From Diplodia intermedia (Eukaryota; Ascomycota; Dothideomycetes; Botryosphaeriales; Botryosphaeriaceae), in contig JAKEKT010000022.1 in NCBI GenBank assembly GCA_021495925.1, positions 248,001-312,000 on the forward strand: DNA of 64,000 nt, read 5' to 3'. Positions 10,225-20,977 of the stretch are shown here, piece after piece. The notes under the pieces are model-generated. The model searched no databases, was not told the origin of the DNA, and saw only the letters and a program-made list of their open reading frames with translations. How positions within the stretch are numbered: the first letter of the stretch is position 1; the number at the start of each line of letters is the position of its first letter. A program made the position numbers and the translations under genes.

Positions 10225-11185
10225 ATGGCCATGGCCAACCCAGCCCAGCTGCTGCTCCTTGCAGACCACATCAAGCTGTCGCTCCTGGAGCGCCAGCGCG
10301 CCGTGTCTTTGAACCTGTCGCCCAACTCGCAAGATGGTCAGATCTCGCGCTCGCTCGAGTCGCTCTCCTCCGGCATCGACGCCTTGGACGCCCAGCTTTC
10401 CCAGAACCCGGACGAGTCCGTCACCCGCCGCACCACCACCACCATTCAAGCCTCCGCCCCTCCCAGCACCATGGCACCGCCGCTCTTCGCCCACCCTCCC
10501 CCATGATGCACACTCCCTACGTTCCACCCAAGCCACCACCACCACCGCTACTTGCCGAACGAGCCGCCCTGCTGACCCCCAGCCTCTCTATCACAGATCC
10601 CTTCAAGACCAAGTTTCGCGTCTGCGCGCGCAATATGACGATCTGTCCGCGCAATTCAGCACCACAGGCGGCGACAGCAGCGCCGCCACCCTCTCCTCGC
10701 CAAACGACCCTGCGCTCTCCGCGGACTTCGCCGCCGCGAGCTCGCAGCAGCCCGCGCGCACCGCCAAGAAAGCCGTCCGCTTCACCGACGCCGACGACGA
10801 CGATGACGACGTGAACCGCGCCGCCCTCTTCCCTTACCGTGATGACCCAGACGAGGAGCAGGGCGCCGACCACTCGGCGCTGTCGAACCAGCAGATCCAC
10901 GAGTACCACCAGCAGGTCATCTCGCAGCAGGACGAGCAGTTGGACCGGCTAGGCGAGAGCATCGGCCGCCAGCGCGAGCTGTCGATCCAGATCGGCGACG
11001 AGCTCGAGGGCCACGTCCTGCTGCTCGACGATGTCGACGAGGGCGTCGACCGCCACCAAACCCAGCTCGACCGCGCCGGGAAACGCCTCGCCAAGGTCGG
11101 CCGCCGCGCGCGCGAGAACTGGAGTATGACGTTGATTGTAGTCTTGATCGTGATTCTGGTCTTGTTGATCGTCATCACCAAATAA
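10225..11185 (+). CDS. Syntaxin 8-type Qc-SNARE (Syn8/Tlg1-like)
   Basis: Two exons (10225-10415 and 10597-11185) join in phase 2 across a 181-nt intron to give 259 aa. The donor is GTCCGT, non-consensus but with G at +5; it is the only nearby donor that restores the frame and gives NPDE-SLQDQVSRLRAQYDDL. The N-terminal region is helical. A His/Asp/Glu linker follows (poly-Asp about residue 130). A SNARE motif spans about residues 165-225 (IHEYHQQVISQQDEQLDRLGESI and onward, with a central Gln layer). The protein ends in a single hydrophobic tail anchor of Ile/Val/Leu and three residues (ITK). This is the layout of a tail-anchored endosomal/late Golgi Qc-SNARE of the syntaxin 8 type. An adjacent second ATG lies two codons downstream. 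Family assignment is firm; the exact orthologue is less so. Confidence 0.85.
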
Positions 11186-12480
11186 TTCCTCCTCCCTCTC
11201 TTGTCCTTCTTTGGAAAGGAAATAATCGCCGCGCGCTACTATGTTATCACGCGGAGCTTGCGGGGAGGTCTCTCTTTACGTGTGCGCGTGCTGTTCAGAT
11301 GTAGAGATCTGATAGACGACAGGTGCCGGTTGCCTCGAAGATCATTACACCGGGAATTTCCGCATCTTCTTGTTGTACAGTCCGACCGGCCGGAGGCAGT
11401 TGTGCGATTGATACCTCAAACGAATGCGGCATTTGATCGTCTTCCTATTTCATTTCCTCTCCTTTCATTGGCTTGTCTCTCTCTCTCATTTCTGGCATGG
11501 GGTACGGCGTTCAAAGTGGTTGGTCGGGGAAGGGAAGGTAAGGGACATGAATTACACTTTTGGGGGGGAGAGGGAAAGCGAGATTCCCTCATCTTGGAAG
11601 CGGGAACAGACACCGTCGTACCTCCGGCGCAAGATTCAACGGGCCTAGGTCCATACATCAACATGCATCAAGCTGATACAGCGCAAAGCTTGATTCCATT
11701 TCCAACATGCGTGTCCCTTGTATTTCCATTCTCCCCCTCATCTAATCTCTTGTTACAAAGGAGCGAGTATCGTGCGCCTCTCCAAACTTGGGAGAAGGGG
11801 CGTCGTCGAGACTACTAGTCTAAACCGCTTGACATGACCATCCCTCCTACCGTACACCCACCCACGATGTCTGACCCAAAGGGGCAGGATATCAACCGAC
11901 CACCCGGCGAATAGTATCCCCGACTCCAGTGACAAAAGATAAAATGTCCAGTGTTGTAATGGTCTCGTCCTCCCCATTGATCCTGTCTAAATGCCAGGCG
12001 TAAATTTCGCTCGCACACCCTGTGTGCACACGCCGGGAAAACGCCGCGCTCCCGGAGATAAGAAGTAAGAGACAAGAGACAGGTCATGATGAAAAGAAAA
12101 CGTTAGGTGTGCCTGGTAAAGACTGTTTCTGTACCGCCCACTCAGGTCACCGTCTCCGCTGTACCCAGTCTTCCCTTCCCAAACCGCCCCTCCGTCGAGT
12201 GAACTCCCACGAAAGTATCATATCCTGGTTGTTGGAAAGGTTGTAAATCGTGCTGTGGCTGTAAGGCGAAAAATCGGCTCGGAGGAGGAGCCGCAGGGGT
12301 ATCTCTGCTGGGAGAAAGAAAAAAGAACTGTGCGCGTTCAACTAGGAAGTGGCGCGTTGGATGATCTCTGGATGTCGAGCTCGATGTTGGTCCAGCCGCA
12401 GTCTACGGATGGTCATAATTCTTTTTTGGCGATGTTTGATTTGCCCTATGTTGTTGTTTCCTGGTTTGTTTTGGGGTTTC
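11186..12480. other. Convergent intergenic region
   Basis: This 1.3-kb region lies between the syn8 stop and the stop of the minus-strand carrier gene. It should contain two 3' UTRs. It has pyrimidine-rich tracts and a G-run (about 11556-11570). Open frames here show no recognisable domain and overlap one another on both strands, so none is annotated. Confidence 0.5.
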
Positions 12481-14621
12481 TCAATGGAGTTCTAGGGCCT
12501 GCTTCGATTTCTCGTACACGACGTATGTGATCGACACGGCCGGCACGACCTTCAAGAGGTTAGGCGTTAGACCCTTGAAGAGTCCCCGGACACCTTCTCC
12601 CTTGATTGTCTGGCGCGTGACATCCATAATGCCCGTGTACGTCCGTGGATGTAGCACTGTGCCTTGGCTCTGCAACCGGGTGCGAAGCAAGTTCAAAGGG
12701 TAGACGAGACTTGCGCCAAAGGCACCGCTGAATCCACCAATGAATGCAGTCATGAAGCTGCCTGGCTCAGCTTGTTCCTCGTGACAACCGCGTTTCTCGG
12801 CGTTGTAGACGGTGACGGCGCGCTTGAGATACTCAAACGTTCCCAGATCGATGGCCGCGTACGGGAAAATTCCAAAAAGACCCATTGGCAGACCACGGTA
12901 GAAGGAACGGAGGCCGTCCTTCATCCACATCTTCTTGGCGGTTGCTATAATTAGTTTGTTCCCGTGAAGACCGCCGGAGACGGTGTCGCATTGCATGCGG
13001 CTGAGCAATGACGTCAGTCCTGACACAATCCAGCCAAACTCCTCGGATGCTTGGTTACTTACAACTTCAAGGTGTCCAATGGATAGACCACAGCCCTAAT
13101 CATCGCATCAGAAGCTTCGTTCCCCTTTCTCGACGGCGGGCGGGGTATGCTTACTGGGAAACCATTCCTCCAAAGCCACCGGCCATGAACTTTGACCAGG
13201 TGTGGATGTCCCGGGGATTTCCGTGCCCCTCGATCTTGGCGAACATGCGTTTCGAAGCCTATGCCTTGTGAGAACAATTCTCCCAGATTCTCCCATAACG
13301 CCTACCTCGAATGCGCCAAATTTCACGGCTGATTCAGGCATAACCTTGACCACGTTCAAGCCATTGCCTATGCTCCAATCAGCAATTGCGACCAACTTTG
13401 GAGTGTTTCCAGCGTACCTGCATAGAGACTCCGCATTCCACCGGCAGCCCACAGCTCTTTTGAGGCAATTAGCAGAGACTTGGCGCCTTGCTTCGCCGCC
13501 ACAACGGGAGCTCCCGATTTCGCAGCTTGCACAGCAGTCTCGGCGGTGCTGGTTTGCGCGATGAGGTACACTTTCAAACGGTCGAGGGGAGCGGTTGTTG
13601 TACGCGAGACGATGCCAGCGACACCTCCCGCCGCAAAGTAGCCTGGATTCGGGACGCAAGCAGTCAGCACCGGCTCCACATGCGTTTGCCATAAATTCTC
13701 GGCGGTCTCAGGCGTGGCGGTCGAGGCTCCAACGAGGCCTACTTCGGGCGGGAGGAGGGGCTGCTGCGCGGTGGCTGGGCGCTGCGGGGCCAATGGCATC
13801 AATGCAGAAGTCTCACTCTCGCGCTCGATGGGGGGCAGGGGAGTGGAGTGTGATTTTGCAATGCCGATGAGTGAGCCAAAGAGAGCGTGGAGTAGCCAAG
13901 TACCTAGTCCGTTTATGAGCTCGTCGTTGACTGCGACGTCGCCCTCGGGGTTCATCTGCACAGTCGACGAATAGTAGGACATGACAGCCTTCAGGCTCGG
14001 GGTCTCGGCGGGGATGAAGAGGAGGAAGTCCCTGTGGGGGTGGTGGTCAGCATGCGCGGGGCCACGGTCCGCTCGCGCAAACGTACCGCCATTCTTCAAA
14101 GCTGATGACGCCGTCGTTGTTGCTGTCGACCTCGCTGAAGAATTGGTTCAGCTTGGAGTCCGGCACCCTGAGGCCTGCGCGCAGAAAGCCCGTCCGCAAC
14201 TCGCCCTTGTCCAGCCTGCCATCGCTGTTGCGGTCGATGCTCCTGAAGAGCTGCCAGAGCTCGTTCTCGGTCTGCCGTACGAAATGGTGGAATTCTTCGG
14301 GGGCGCAGTCAGTGTCGCGCACGGGCAGGAGAGCGCGAGGGAGAGGGCTGACCGGAGTAGGAGATCTCGCCGTTGCCGTCGGCGTCGACGCTCTTCAACA
14401 CGTCCTTCAGGAGGTGGTCGGCGTTCTTGAGCGCTGGGCGGAGGGTCAGCGGGGGCGGGGCTGCGGGCGCGAGGGCAGCGGGCGGACGACGTACGGTGGT
14501 CAATTTTGCGCAGGCCGCGCTTGAGGCCATTGAGGTCGAGATGGCCCTGCTTGCGGGTGTCGAGCTGGCTCCAGAGCGCCTCAACCCGCGCATCCTGCGC
14601 ATTGGCGGTTTCGAGGATCAT
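12481..14621 (-). CDS. Calcium-dependent mitochondrial ATP-Mg/Pi carrier (SCaMC/Sal1 type)
   Basis: Eight exons (14495-14621, 14353-14433, 14087-14294, 13418-14031, 13306-13367, 13155-13258, 13063-13095, 12481-13000) keep frame throughout and give about 582 aa. The N-terminal half has four EF-hand-like loops: DTRKQGHLDLNG (degenerate), DADGNGEISYSE, DRNSDGRLDKGE and DSNNDGVISFEE. The C-terminal half has three mitochondrial-carrier repeats with signatures APLDRLKV, YPLDTLKFRMQ and YPLNLLRTRLQ and small-residue GG motifs. This is the SCaMC architecture: an inner-membrane carrier exchanging ATP-Mg for phosphate, activated by cytosolic Ca2+. An Ala/Pro/Glu-rich spacer of about 100 residues lies between the two halves. 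One exon is only 33 nt and two others are under 85 nt. The gene is divergent from cyclin C. Confidence 0.93.
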
Positions 14622-15027
14622 GGTCGGTCGGGGGCTATCTGGGCTGTCGCGAGGCCATTTCACGCAGGGAGAGAGGCAGGGCCCGGCGGTCGAGGGAGAC
14701 GTCGGGAGTGCTTTGCGGCGAGCTGAGGCCGCGAAAAGCGCATGGAAGCTGGGTGAAGTGGGGCGTTGCTGGGATCGAGAGGCAGCGGAGTCTGACAAAG
14801 GCCAGCGTGCGAATGGGCGCCCGCGAAAAGCCGAGCCGGCCACAACACCACACTGCTATCCCTTAGCCCGCCCTCCCCACCCCCTGCGCCGATCGCCCCC
14901 TGATTCGTCCCTGGACCTCCCCGTGCACGCCTTCTCTAACCGCACGGCTCCACTGCCTGCCCAAGCCAGCTTCGACACACACGTCCCATGGCTCGTCTCC
15001 GCCCGTGACTGCTGCCCACCCGCCGCC
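14622..15027. promoter_or_regulatory. Bidirectional promoter, mitochondrial carrier / cyclin C
   Basis: The 406 bp between the two divergent ATGs must hold both promoters. The part next to cyclin C is C-rich (CCCGCCCTCCCCACCCCCTGCG), typical of a TATA-less fungal housekeeping promoter. No coding signal is seen. Confidence 0.5.
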
Positions 15028-16012
15028 ATGTCCGCCAGCTACTGGAGCTCCTCCCAGCGCCGGTTCTGGACCTACACCAAACCCGAGCTTGCCCAGATCC
15101 GCCGCAGCCTTGAGGATGAAATCAAGGAGCTGGTGCAGAAGTACCCGCTTCCCGATCGCCGCCTCCTGCACATCTACTTCTGTAGCCGTACGCGTGCCTC
15201 TTCTGCCGCCTCGTGTCCATGCTCATTTCCCTCGCAGAGCTCAACAAACTCGTCCGCAGATTGAAACTGTCCCAGCAAGCCGTGGCCACCGCACAGGTCT
15301 ACATCCGCCGCGTCTACACTAAGATCGAGATCCGGCGAACCAACCCCAATCTTGTCATAGTTACTGCCCTCTATCTTGCCTGTAAGATGGAAGAAAGCCC
15401 CCAACACATCCGCATGATTCTTGGCGAAGCTCGTCAAGCGTGGCAAGGTGCTTCTTCCCCTCGTTGCAACCACGTTCCCCGCTAACCTCCCCAGACATCA
15501 TCCTTCCCGACACCTCGAAACTGGGCGAGTGCGAATTCAGCCTCATCTCGGAGATGAACTCGCAGCTCATCATCCACCACCCCTACCGCAGCTTGTTGGA
15601 CCTCCAAACGAGCTTCAAGTTGACGCACGAGGAGTATGCTCAGGCTGAATATGTCATAAATGACCATTACCTGACCGACCTGCCCTTGCTCCACCCGCCT
15701 CACGTCATTGCAATCGCTGCCATGGTCATTGCCGTGACACTGGGGCCCACGCAAGCCGGCATCAATCTGCTGACTGCTGCCAATATGCAAAGCGCAATGT
15801 CAGGCCTTTCCCAGGCCGGCAGTTCGGGAGCATCTCCTGTCAAGATGCAACACTTGATGAATTGGCTCGCAGATTCCAATGTGGACATTGAGGCTGTGGC
15901 CGACTGTGTCCAAGAAATGGTATCCCTGTACGAGGTGTGGGAGCAGTACAACGAAAAAATCTGCAAAGACCAGATCAACAGATTCATCAAGGCTCGGGGT
16001 CTGGAAAAGTGA
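15028..16012 (+). CDS. ssn8: Cyclin C, Mediator CDK8-module cyclin (Ssn8/Srb11)
   Basis: Three exons (15028-15187, 15238-15447, 15495-16012) join in phases 1 and 1 to give 295 aa. The start MSASYWSSSQRRFW is the standard cyclin C N-terminus. The first cyclin box includes FCSQLNKLVRRLKLSQQAVATAQVYIRRVYTKIEIRRTNPNLV (spliced), then LACKMEESPQHIR. The next segment, LPDTSKLGECEFSLISEMNSQLIIHHPYRSL, is characteristic of cyclin C rather than other cyclins. The partner kinase is Ssn3/Cdk8, and the complex represses or tunes RNA polymerase II transcription through Mediator. A short insertion (SGLSQAGSSGASPVKM) lies in the second cyclin fold and is common in filamentous fungi. Length is close to the family norm. 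Both introns are 47-50 nt with CAG or TCGCAG acceptors. Confidence 0.96.
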
Positions 16013-16530
16013 GCTCTCGGGTACCAGGGCGCTTGTCCGACCAAGACATTGCACAGCATCGCAGGGACGGAGACAGCTGCGCGACGGCGGACCCCATTTC
16101 CATGCATAGAATCCAAGGATGTTTTTCAGCTCCCAAGGAGGCCGCCCCCAGTCTACTGGGTAATGGGTTCACAGGCAACTTATGGCTCAGCCTTGCCTTT
16201 TTCCACGGCCCACATTCCGACCCTATGACGACATCTCTCTTGCTCCACGTCTTCGGACCCAAAGCCCGAGTATCGTTCATAGATTTTCTTTCGTGGCTTG
16301 CCTTTTTCTCCAGTCAGAAGTGTGGGCAACAATTTTTTCTGGATCCTCATGAACAGCGAGTCAACGGGGTCAGGACTTGGCCCTTACTACTATGGTCGAA
16401 GGGTCGCCTCTTTTGGACCCCGCCGATCAAAGAAAGGTTGTGGTTCATAGACCAATCTGAGTACCACGGAAGGGATATCTCAAGGCTACCACAACAGCCT
16501 GCCGCTCAGCCTTTCCTCCGAAGAAGCCTG

Positions 16531-16536
16531 TATAAA
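16531..16536 (+). promoter_or_regulatory. Candidate TATA box of the microprotein gene
   Basis: A TATAAA sequence lies 131 bp upstream of the ATG at 16667 and is followed by a C/A-rich, ATG-free leader. This spacing fits a TATA box plus a short fungal 5' UTR. Confidence 0.45.
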
Positions 16537-16666
16537 GCCTCCCGCTACCGCCTCTCGAAGACGGAACAGAGCAGAACTGAATCTCGAACTCCCCGGTGAT
16601 CCTGTACGACAAGATCAACCCAAACGACCTTCAGACTTCGAACCAAGCACAACAACAGCAAGAGCC

Positions 16667-16825
16667 ATGGACAAAACGGCTGTCATTCGGAAGACAGAAC
16701 TGCGATACACGCAACTGCAAGCGCTCCTTCTTGCACTCATTCTGTGCTTCCTCGTCACCATCACGACGATTATGATCTGCGTCGTCACTCGCTTCGAGCA
16801 ACTCCTCAAGAAAATGGACCTTTGA
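16667..16825 (+). CDS. Putative 52-aa single-pass membrane microprotein
   Basis: The ATG at 16667 sits in a strong context (AGAGCCATGG), followed by 52 codons and a TGA. The product has a basic/polar N-terminus (MDKTAVIRKTELRYTQLQ), one uninterrupted hydrophobic segment of about 23 residues (about residues 18-41, Leu/Ile/Val/Thr/Cys-rich with no charge), and a basic C-terminus ending KKMDL. The leader upstream is C/A-rich with no upstream ATG close by, and a TATAAA lies 131 bp upstream. This combination is better than expected for a random frame, but no family is recognised and expression is unproven. By the positive-inside rule the topology is not clear, because both ends are basic. It would be missed by length-filtered gene callers. 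Confidence 0.45.
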   Translation: MDKTAVIRKTELRYTQLQALLLALILCFLVTITTIMICVVTRFEQLLKKMDL

Positions 16826-17220
16826 GCAAATCCGCCATCTGCACCGCCAAAGTTACGCACGCTCGACAATCCTGTTCGATAGTCTTGGTATGTCGCAGAC
16901 GGCCTCATTCAAACGACACTGGTGTACGATATCCACACGATCCACGTAGCCGGGTGTCATCTCCCGCACCGCCATAGTGGGTGTCGCACATCACAAGCCT
17001 ATACTGCTGATTAAACTGTGCCGCTAAATGTGCTGTTTGGGCTTTTTTGGGGAGTTTTTTTTGGGGGGTTTTTGGACTGTGTCATGTAAGAGGATTGCGG
17101 TAGCGAAGAAAGTCAACAAATGCGGCCCTGGGAAAGCGAAATCCGTATAAATATTCACTTAATTTCACCACGCCATCCAGTTTCCTTCAACTCGGTCCCT
17201 GACCTGTCCGTGTCTCGCAT

Positions 17221-18212
17221 TTAGCAAGTCTGCGAGGAAGCTGGAGTGCCACTCGCGTAAGCTCCGCCGGCATCACCAAGGCATTCCGCTAGACTCAATC
17301 AGCAACCCATCGTCTACCACTACCGCGAGAAGAGGTGGGGAAGGACAACGTACCGACAGTCACGAGCTTCAGGTTGTTCTGCTTAGCCCAGCTGATCAAC
17401 CACGGCACGAGCTGGGTCACGGTGGACTGGTACGTCTCGTGCATGAGCGGGATGTGGCCGTTGCCAGAAGCACCGGCGTTGGTGAACTGCTGCTCGCTCT
17501 GGGCGACGCTGTAGCCGTTCCAGTCGCCGCTGTCGACGTCGTCGGTGACGATGCGGTAGCCGAGCGTGGCCATGGTCGACGGGACGTTGCCGCCCGTGGC
17601 GAGGTACGGCGGGCGCATGTACGTCGGCTTCTGGCCGATGATGCTGACGAGCGCGCCCTCGAGCCGCTGCATCTGCGTCGTCAGGTCCGCCGCGCTGAGC
17701 GAGCCGAAGTTGGACGGGTGGCTCCAGCTGTGCGAGGCGATCTGGTGGCCGGCGTTGTACGCGTTCAGCAGCGCCGTCTTTTGGTTGTAGATGCAGCCTG
17801 GTTGCAGGAGTCAGCTCGCCGTGTGAAGTGTTTGCGTGCAGGAGTCAAAAGGCCCCCTTTCACGAATACAGAGTGTTGAAATCTCAATGTTTCAATACAA
17901 GACCGGTCTGCTGCTGGGGGTTCACGACTTGCAATTGAGCACCGAAGGTAAAGGGGAATGCTTACCATAAAGCGTGCCGGTCACGAAGAAGGTCCCTTTG
18001 GCCCCGGCTGCGTTAAGCGTGTCAACCAGAGTTTGCGTGTATTGGTACGGGCCGTCGTCGAATGCCAACGCCAGCATGCCAGAAGAAGAGCACTTCGTGA
18101 TGACTTGACCCGCTGCTGGGCCCGCGCGTTTGAATGCCTCGAGCGGGCTTGGAACCGGGGTAGCCGCAGCCAGCATGGCAAACAAGGGAGCCAGGATCGT
18201 AGAGATATGCAT
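17221..18212 (-). CDS. Secreted polysaccharide (chitin) deacetylase, CE4 family
   Basis: Three exons (17966-18212, 17354-17797, 17221-17288) join in phase 1 to give 252 aa. Residues 1-18 are a signal peptide (MHISTILAPLFAMLAAATP). The NodB/CE4 domain shows LAFDDGPYQYT (motif 1, metal and base Asp), GHQIASHSWSHPS (motif 2, metal His), YMRPPYLA (motif 3), DVDSGDW (motif 4) and PLMHETY (motif 5). These are the catalytic motifs of Zn-dependent N-deacetylases acting on chitin or related polymers outside the cell. The final exon encodes LVTVAECLGDAGGAYASGTP, a standard CE4 ending. No chitin-binding module is present, unlike the larger paralogue at 57978. A TATAAAG lies on the minus strand about 95 bp upstream of the ATG. 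The substrate (chitin versus chitosan oligomers) is an inference. Confidence 0.93.
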
Positions 18213-19205
18213 GGTTCTGATGCTGGACAAGTAGCAGACTGGAAGGATGATGGAGAAGCTGCCGGGTCGAATGTTTGGAAACAAGTCATGAGAAGCCCCA
18301 TGGGCTTTATAGTGAAATGAGTCTTGAATCTACTGGAAACGAGCAAGTCATGCTACAGTGAAGCCTCCAGAGAAGGCGCTGCGGGCCGTCGGCACGCACA
18401 CATCTCCTACAGGGCCAAGCCGAGTGTGGAGCTCCCAAGCATTTCAGCCTGTACCTTAGCGGCCAGCCCCATCTTCCCCAGATTTTAGGACTGTCGGGAA
18501 ATACCATTGCCACTACTGTGCGTCCCCAAAAACTCGAGCATGTCATAATGCAAGGCCGGGCTGAATGGTTTCTTTTACCCGCACATTTAGCCGCACTTAA
18601 CTGGACGCTTGGACAAGCTTGGTATCCTTCTTTGGGCGTTCGAGTTCTCGTATTAAGCCTGGAAAGACCGAGTCAAGGTGTGGCGATCGTGAAACGCGCC
18701 CGGATATATCGACGTATAGCAGAGTTCGCATAACATACGGGTCTGGATTCGCAATCTTTGCCGTTTAGGCTATGGGTACACCTTTATATACCTTCATATG
18801 AGTACGTGATGCAAGTCATGCGACTACGGGTGGAAGGATGTGTACCTCAGAGCCAACATCGACAAACCATCAAAAGCGAAGGAGATCTTTCGACAATGGC
18901 TGCAGGCATCAAATCCCGGTTAAATGCCCGGAAGTGGTACAACAGCAATACTAAGCCACACACGATTAACATGTCATGCACAATGACTGCCATTTGGTCA
19001 GGTAAGGCCTTAAGATCCATGATTGACTGACGAATAGGAAACCATCTTGTTCTTTTATCTGTCAAATTCTCATCCATCCCCAAAACACAACGGTAAATCT
19101 TGAAATCACACATCGCTCGTGGGATTTACTCTATATAGTCATTGCTAATTTTCGTCGTCCTTAACATTTGGCAATCCTCTGGTTGTCGTCTGCACATCAA
19201 CAACA
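18213..19205. other. Intergenic region between deacetylase and tRNA-Ile
   Basis: The first 150 bp are the deacetylase promoter. The rest is moderately AT-rich without a supported gene. The stretch 18560-18770 has faint resemblance to the foldback elements but cannot be aligned convincingly. Confidence 0.4.
18305..18311 (-). promoter_or_regulatory. Candidate TATA box of the CE4 deacetylase
   Basis: The minus strand reads TATAAAG here, about 95 bp upstream of the ATG at 18212. This fits a regulated, TATA-containing promoter for a secreted enzyme. Confidence 0.45.
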
Positions 19206-19309
19206 GGTCGCTTAGCTCAGTTGGTTAGAGCGTGGTGCTAATATTGGCAGTCTACCTAGTAGACTAATAGTTAACGCCAAGGTCGCGAGTTCGACCCTCG
19301 TAGTGACCA
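19206..19309 (+). tRNA. tRNA-Ile (anticodon AAT), intron-containing, copy 1
   Basis: The 104-nt gene folds as a cloverleaf: acceptor GGTCGCT/AGTGACC with discriminator A, D arm GCTC..GAGC, anticodon stem TGGTG/CGCCA with loop CTAATAA (anticodon AAT, reading ATT), and T arm GCGAG-TTCGACC-CTCGT. A 30-nt intron follows position 37 (19244-19273) and forms a hairpin with stem AGTCTAC/GTAGACT. The mature length is 74 nt without CCA. Internal A box (TTAGCTCAGTTGG) and B box (GAGTTCGACCC) are present, and an oligo-T terminator follows (TTCTTCTTTTT). Confidence 0.96.
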
Positions 19310-19710
19310 TCCTGTTCTTCTTTTTGCCCTTCTGAATGCCTGGAGGGCGGCGGTGGGGGTTGGGCAATCATTTTGAAGGTTGGGATAGCTGCATGGGTCG
19401 TTGGAGGTGATGGGGGAACTGATGAGAAAGGTTGGTGGATGACACCATCCGCCTCTCCCGTGCCGTTCTTTTTATAACGTCAAGGCTGAGTAGGTAGATC
19501 GGACTCGGCTCGGGGCCGTCGGAGCAATACGTACCTTCTGCCCCGCGACCACAATCGATTCATCATCAACGTCAACGCTTCTATCACAGCCCGTCAGAGT
19601 CAGTCAAACACCGAAGAGAGAGCTCGGAAACATTGTGCAGAAAGAGCTCGGAAACGTGGGACGAATAGAGTGGAAGTTTGCTGGTGTTCGAAGCATCCAC
19701 AAGCATCACA
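19310..19710. other. Spacer between tRNA-Ile and amidase gene
   Basis: This spacer contains the Pol III oligo-T stop just after the tRNA and then the amidase promoter and leader. A direct repeat of AGAGCTCGGAAAC occurs at about 19618-19655. No gene is seen. Confidence 0.4.
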
Positions 19711-20977
19711 ATGGCCATTGCTGTAGGTAGAGCCCCGTTTCTGTTAGCGCTCGCCGAAGCTGTCTCTTTGATGGCGTGGTTCCTTGGGGGTTTCCTTCCA
19801 TGTCTCGGCCTTTAGCTCCTATGAAAGAAAAGGAGTGGTCGAGAATGCTGCTTCTCGGACGGATGAACCCCCACTCTCGATTCTCGACTGCTCCCAGCTA
19901 ATTTTCCGTCCTACAGGCAGTTGGTCAGATATGCTCGACGGCGAGCATGGCGCATAACCTGAAGCAATGCCGCCAGCTCGTCGCAAAGGCAGCCGCGGCA
20001 GGCGCAAAAGTGAATCTCCATGTCCAAAACCACCAGACCAAGCCTGCTCACCCACCTCATAGGCGCTCTTTCTCCCCGAGGCCAGTGACTACATCGGCTC
20101 CTCGCCCGCCGAGACCATCTCGCTCTGCAAGTCGGTGCAGGACAGCGAGTTCGTGCTCGGCCTGCAAGACGAAGCGCGCAGGTCCAAGCTGCCCATCAAC
20201 GTGGGCATCCACGAGCCCGCCGACAGCGCGGGCGGCAAGATCAAGAACACGCTGATCTGGATCGACGAGCGGGGCGACATCGTGCAGCGGTACCAGAAGC
20301 TGCACCTCTTCGACGTCGAGATCAAGGGCGGTCCGATCTTGAAGGAGAGCCAGTGCGCCTTCCCCGCATTGCTTGTAATCCGTTCATGCCGTACTGACTC
20401 TGTTCGCCTCGCAGGAGCGTCGAGCGGGGCGGCTCCATCCTCCCCCCGTTTGAAACGCCAGTCGGCCGCGTTGGCATGGCCATCTGCTTCGACGTGAGTT
20501 TCTTCGCCACCGGGGGACTGACGGCACAAAAAGTGGCAGAAAGAAAAATGAATGGCTGACAGTAGCTGTCGGCACCGCGCGCAACAGCTCCGCTTCCCCG
20601 AACTCTCCCTCGCGCTCCGCCGCCAAAACGCCCAGATCCTCGTCTACCCCTCCGCCTTCACCGTGCCGACCGGCCGCGCGCACTGGGAGCCGCTCCTGCG
20701 CGCGCGCGCCGTCGAGACGCAGTCCTACGTCGTCGCCGCCGCGCAGTCCGGCTTCCACAACGAGAAGCGCTGCTCCTACGGCCACAGCGTCGTCGTCTCG
20801 CCGTGGGGCGAGGTCGTCGCCGACCTGGGCGGCTTCGACGCGCTCGACGGCTACAACGAGGTCAGCCGGCAGCCGCCGCCCGCGTTGGCGCTGGTGGATC
20901 TGGACTTGGGCTTCCTCGAGAAGGTGCGGGCGGAGATGCCGTTGTTGAGGCGGACGGATGTGTACCCTGAATTGTGA
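19711..20977 (+). CDS. Nitrilase-superfamily amidase (Nit1/Nit2-like)
   Basis: Five exons (19711-19722, 19917-20009, 20063-20352, 20415-20493, 20588-20977) keep frame and give 287 aa. The first coding exon is only 12 nt (MAIA), followed by a 194-nt intron. The nitrilase catalytic triad is visible: Glu in ALFLPEASDYI, Lys in RYQKLHLFDVEI and Cys in MAICFDLRFPELSL, the last restored by splicing. Further family features are GRVGMAICFD and YPSAFTVPTGRAHWEPLLRARAVE. The pattern matches the Nit1/Nit2 branch (deaminated glutathione amidase or omega-amidase), which hydrolyses amide bonds of small metabolites in cytosol or mitochondria. The sequence does not separate the two activities with certainty, though KLHLFDV and SFHNEKR-like features lean to the Nit1 side. 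The 3' part is very GC-rich. Confidence 0.9.

Larger units (their letters stand above)
16013..17220. other. Intergenic region holding a small ORF with its own TATA box
   Basis: This 1.2-kb region lies between convergent genes. It holds the microprotein candidate at 16667-16825 and its TATAAA at 16531. The remainder includes a G/T-rich run (17040-17070) and a TATAAATA at about 17147 with no good open frame behind it on the + strand. Confidence 0.5.

Noticed and set aside
9958..10506. A 182-aa protein covering the syn8 promoter
   Set aside because: The in-frame region upstream of 10225 is low-complexity promoter sequence, and the frame ends inside the syn8 intron.
18560..18770. Possible fourth, decayed foldback copy
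   Set aside because: It shares only scattered words (TTCGAG, GGATTCG, TTTTACCCGC) with the family and lacks both ends.
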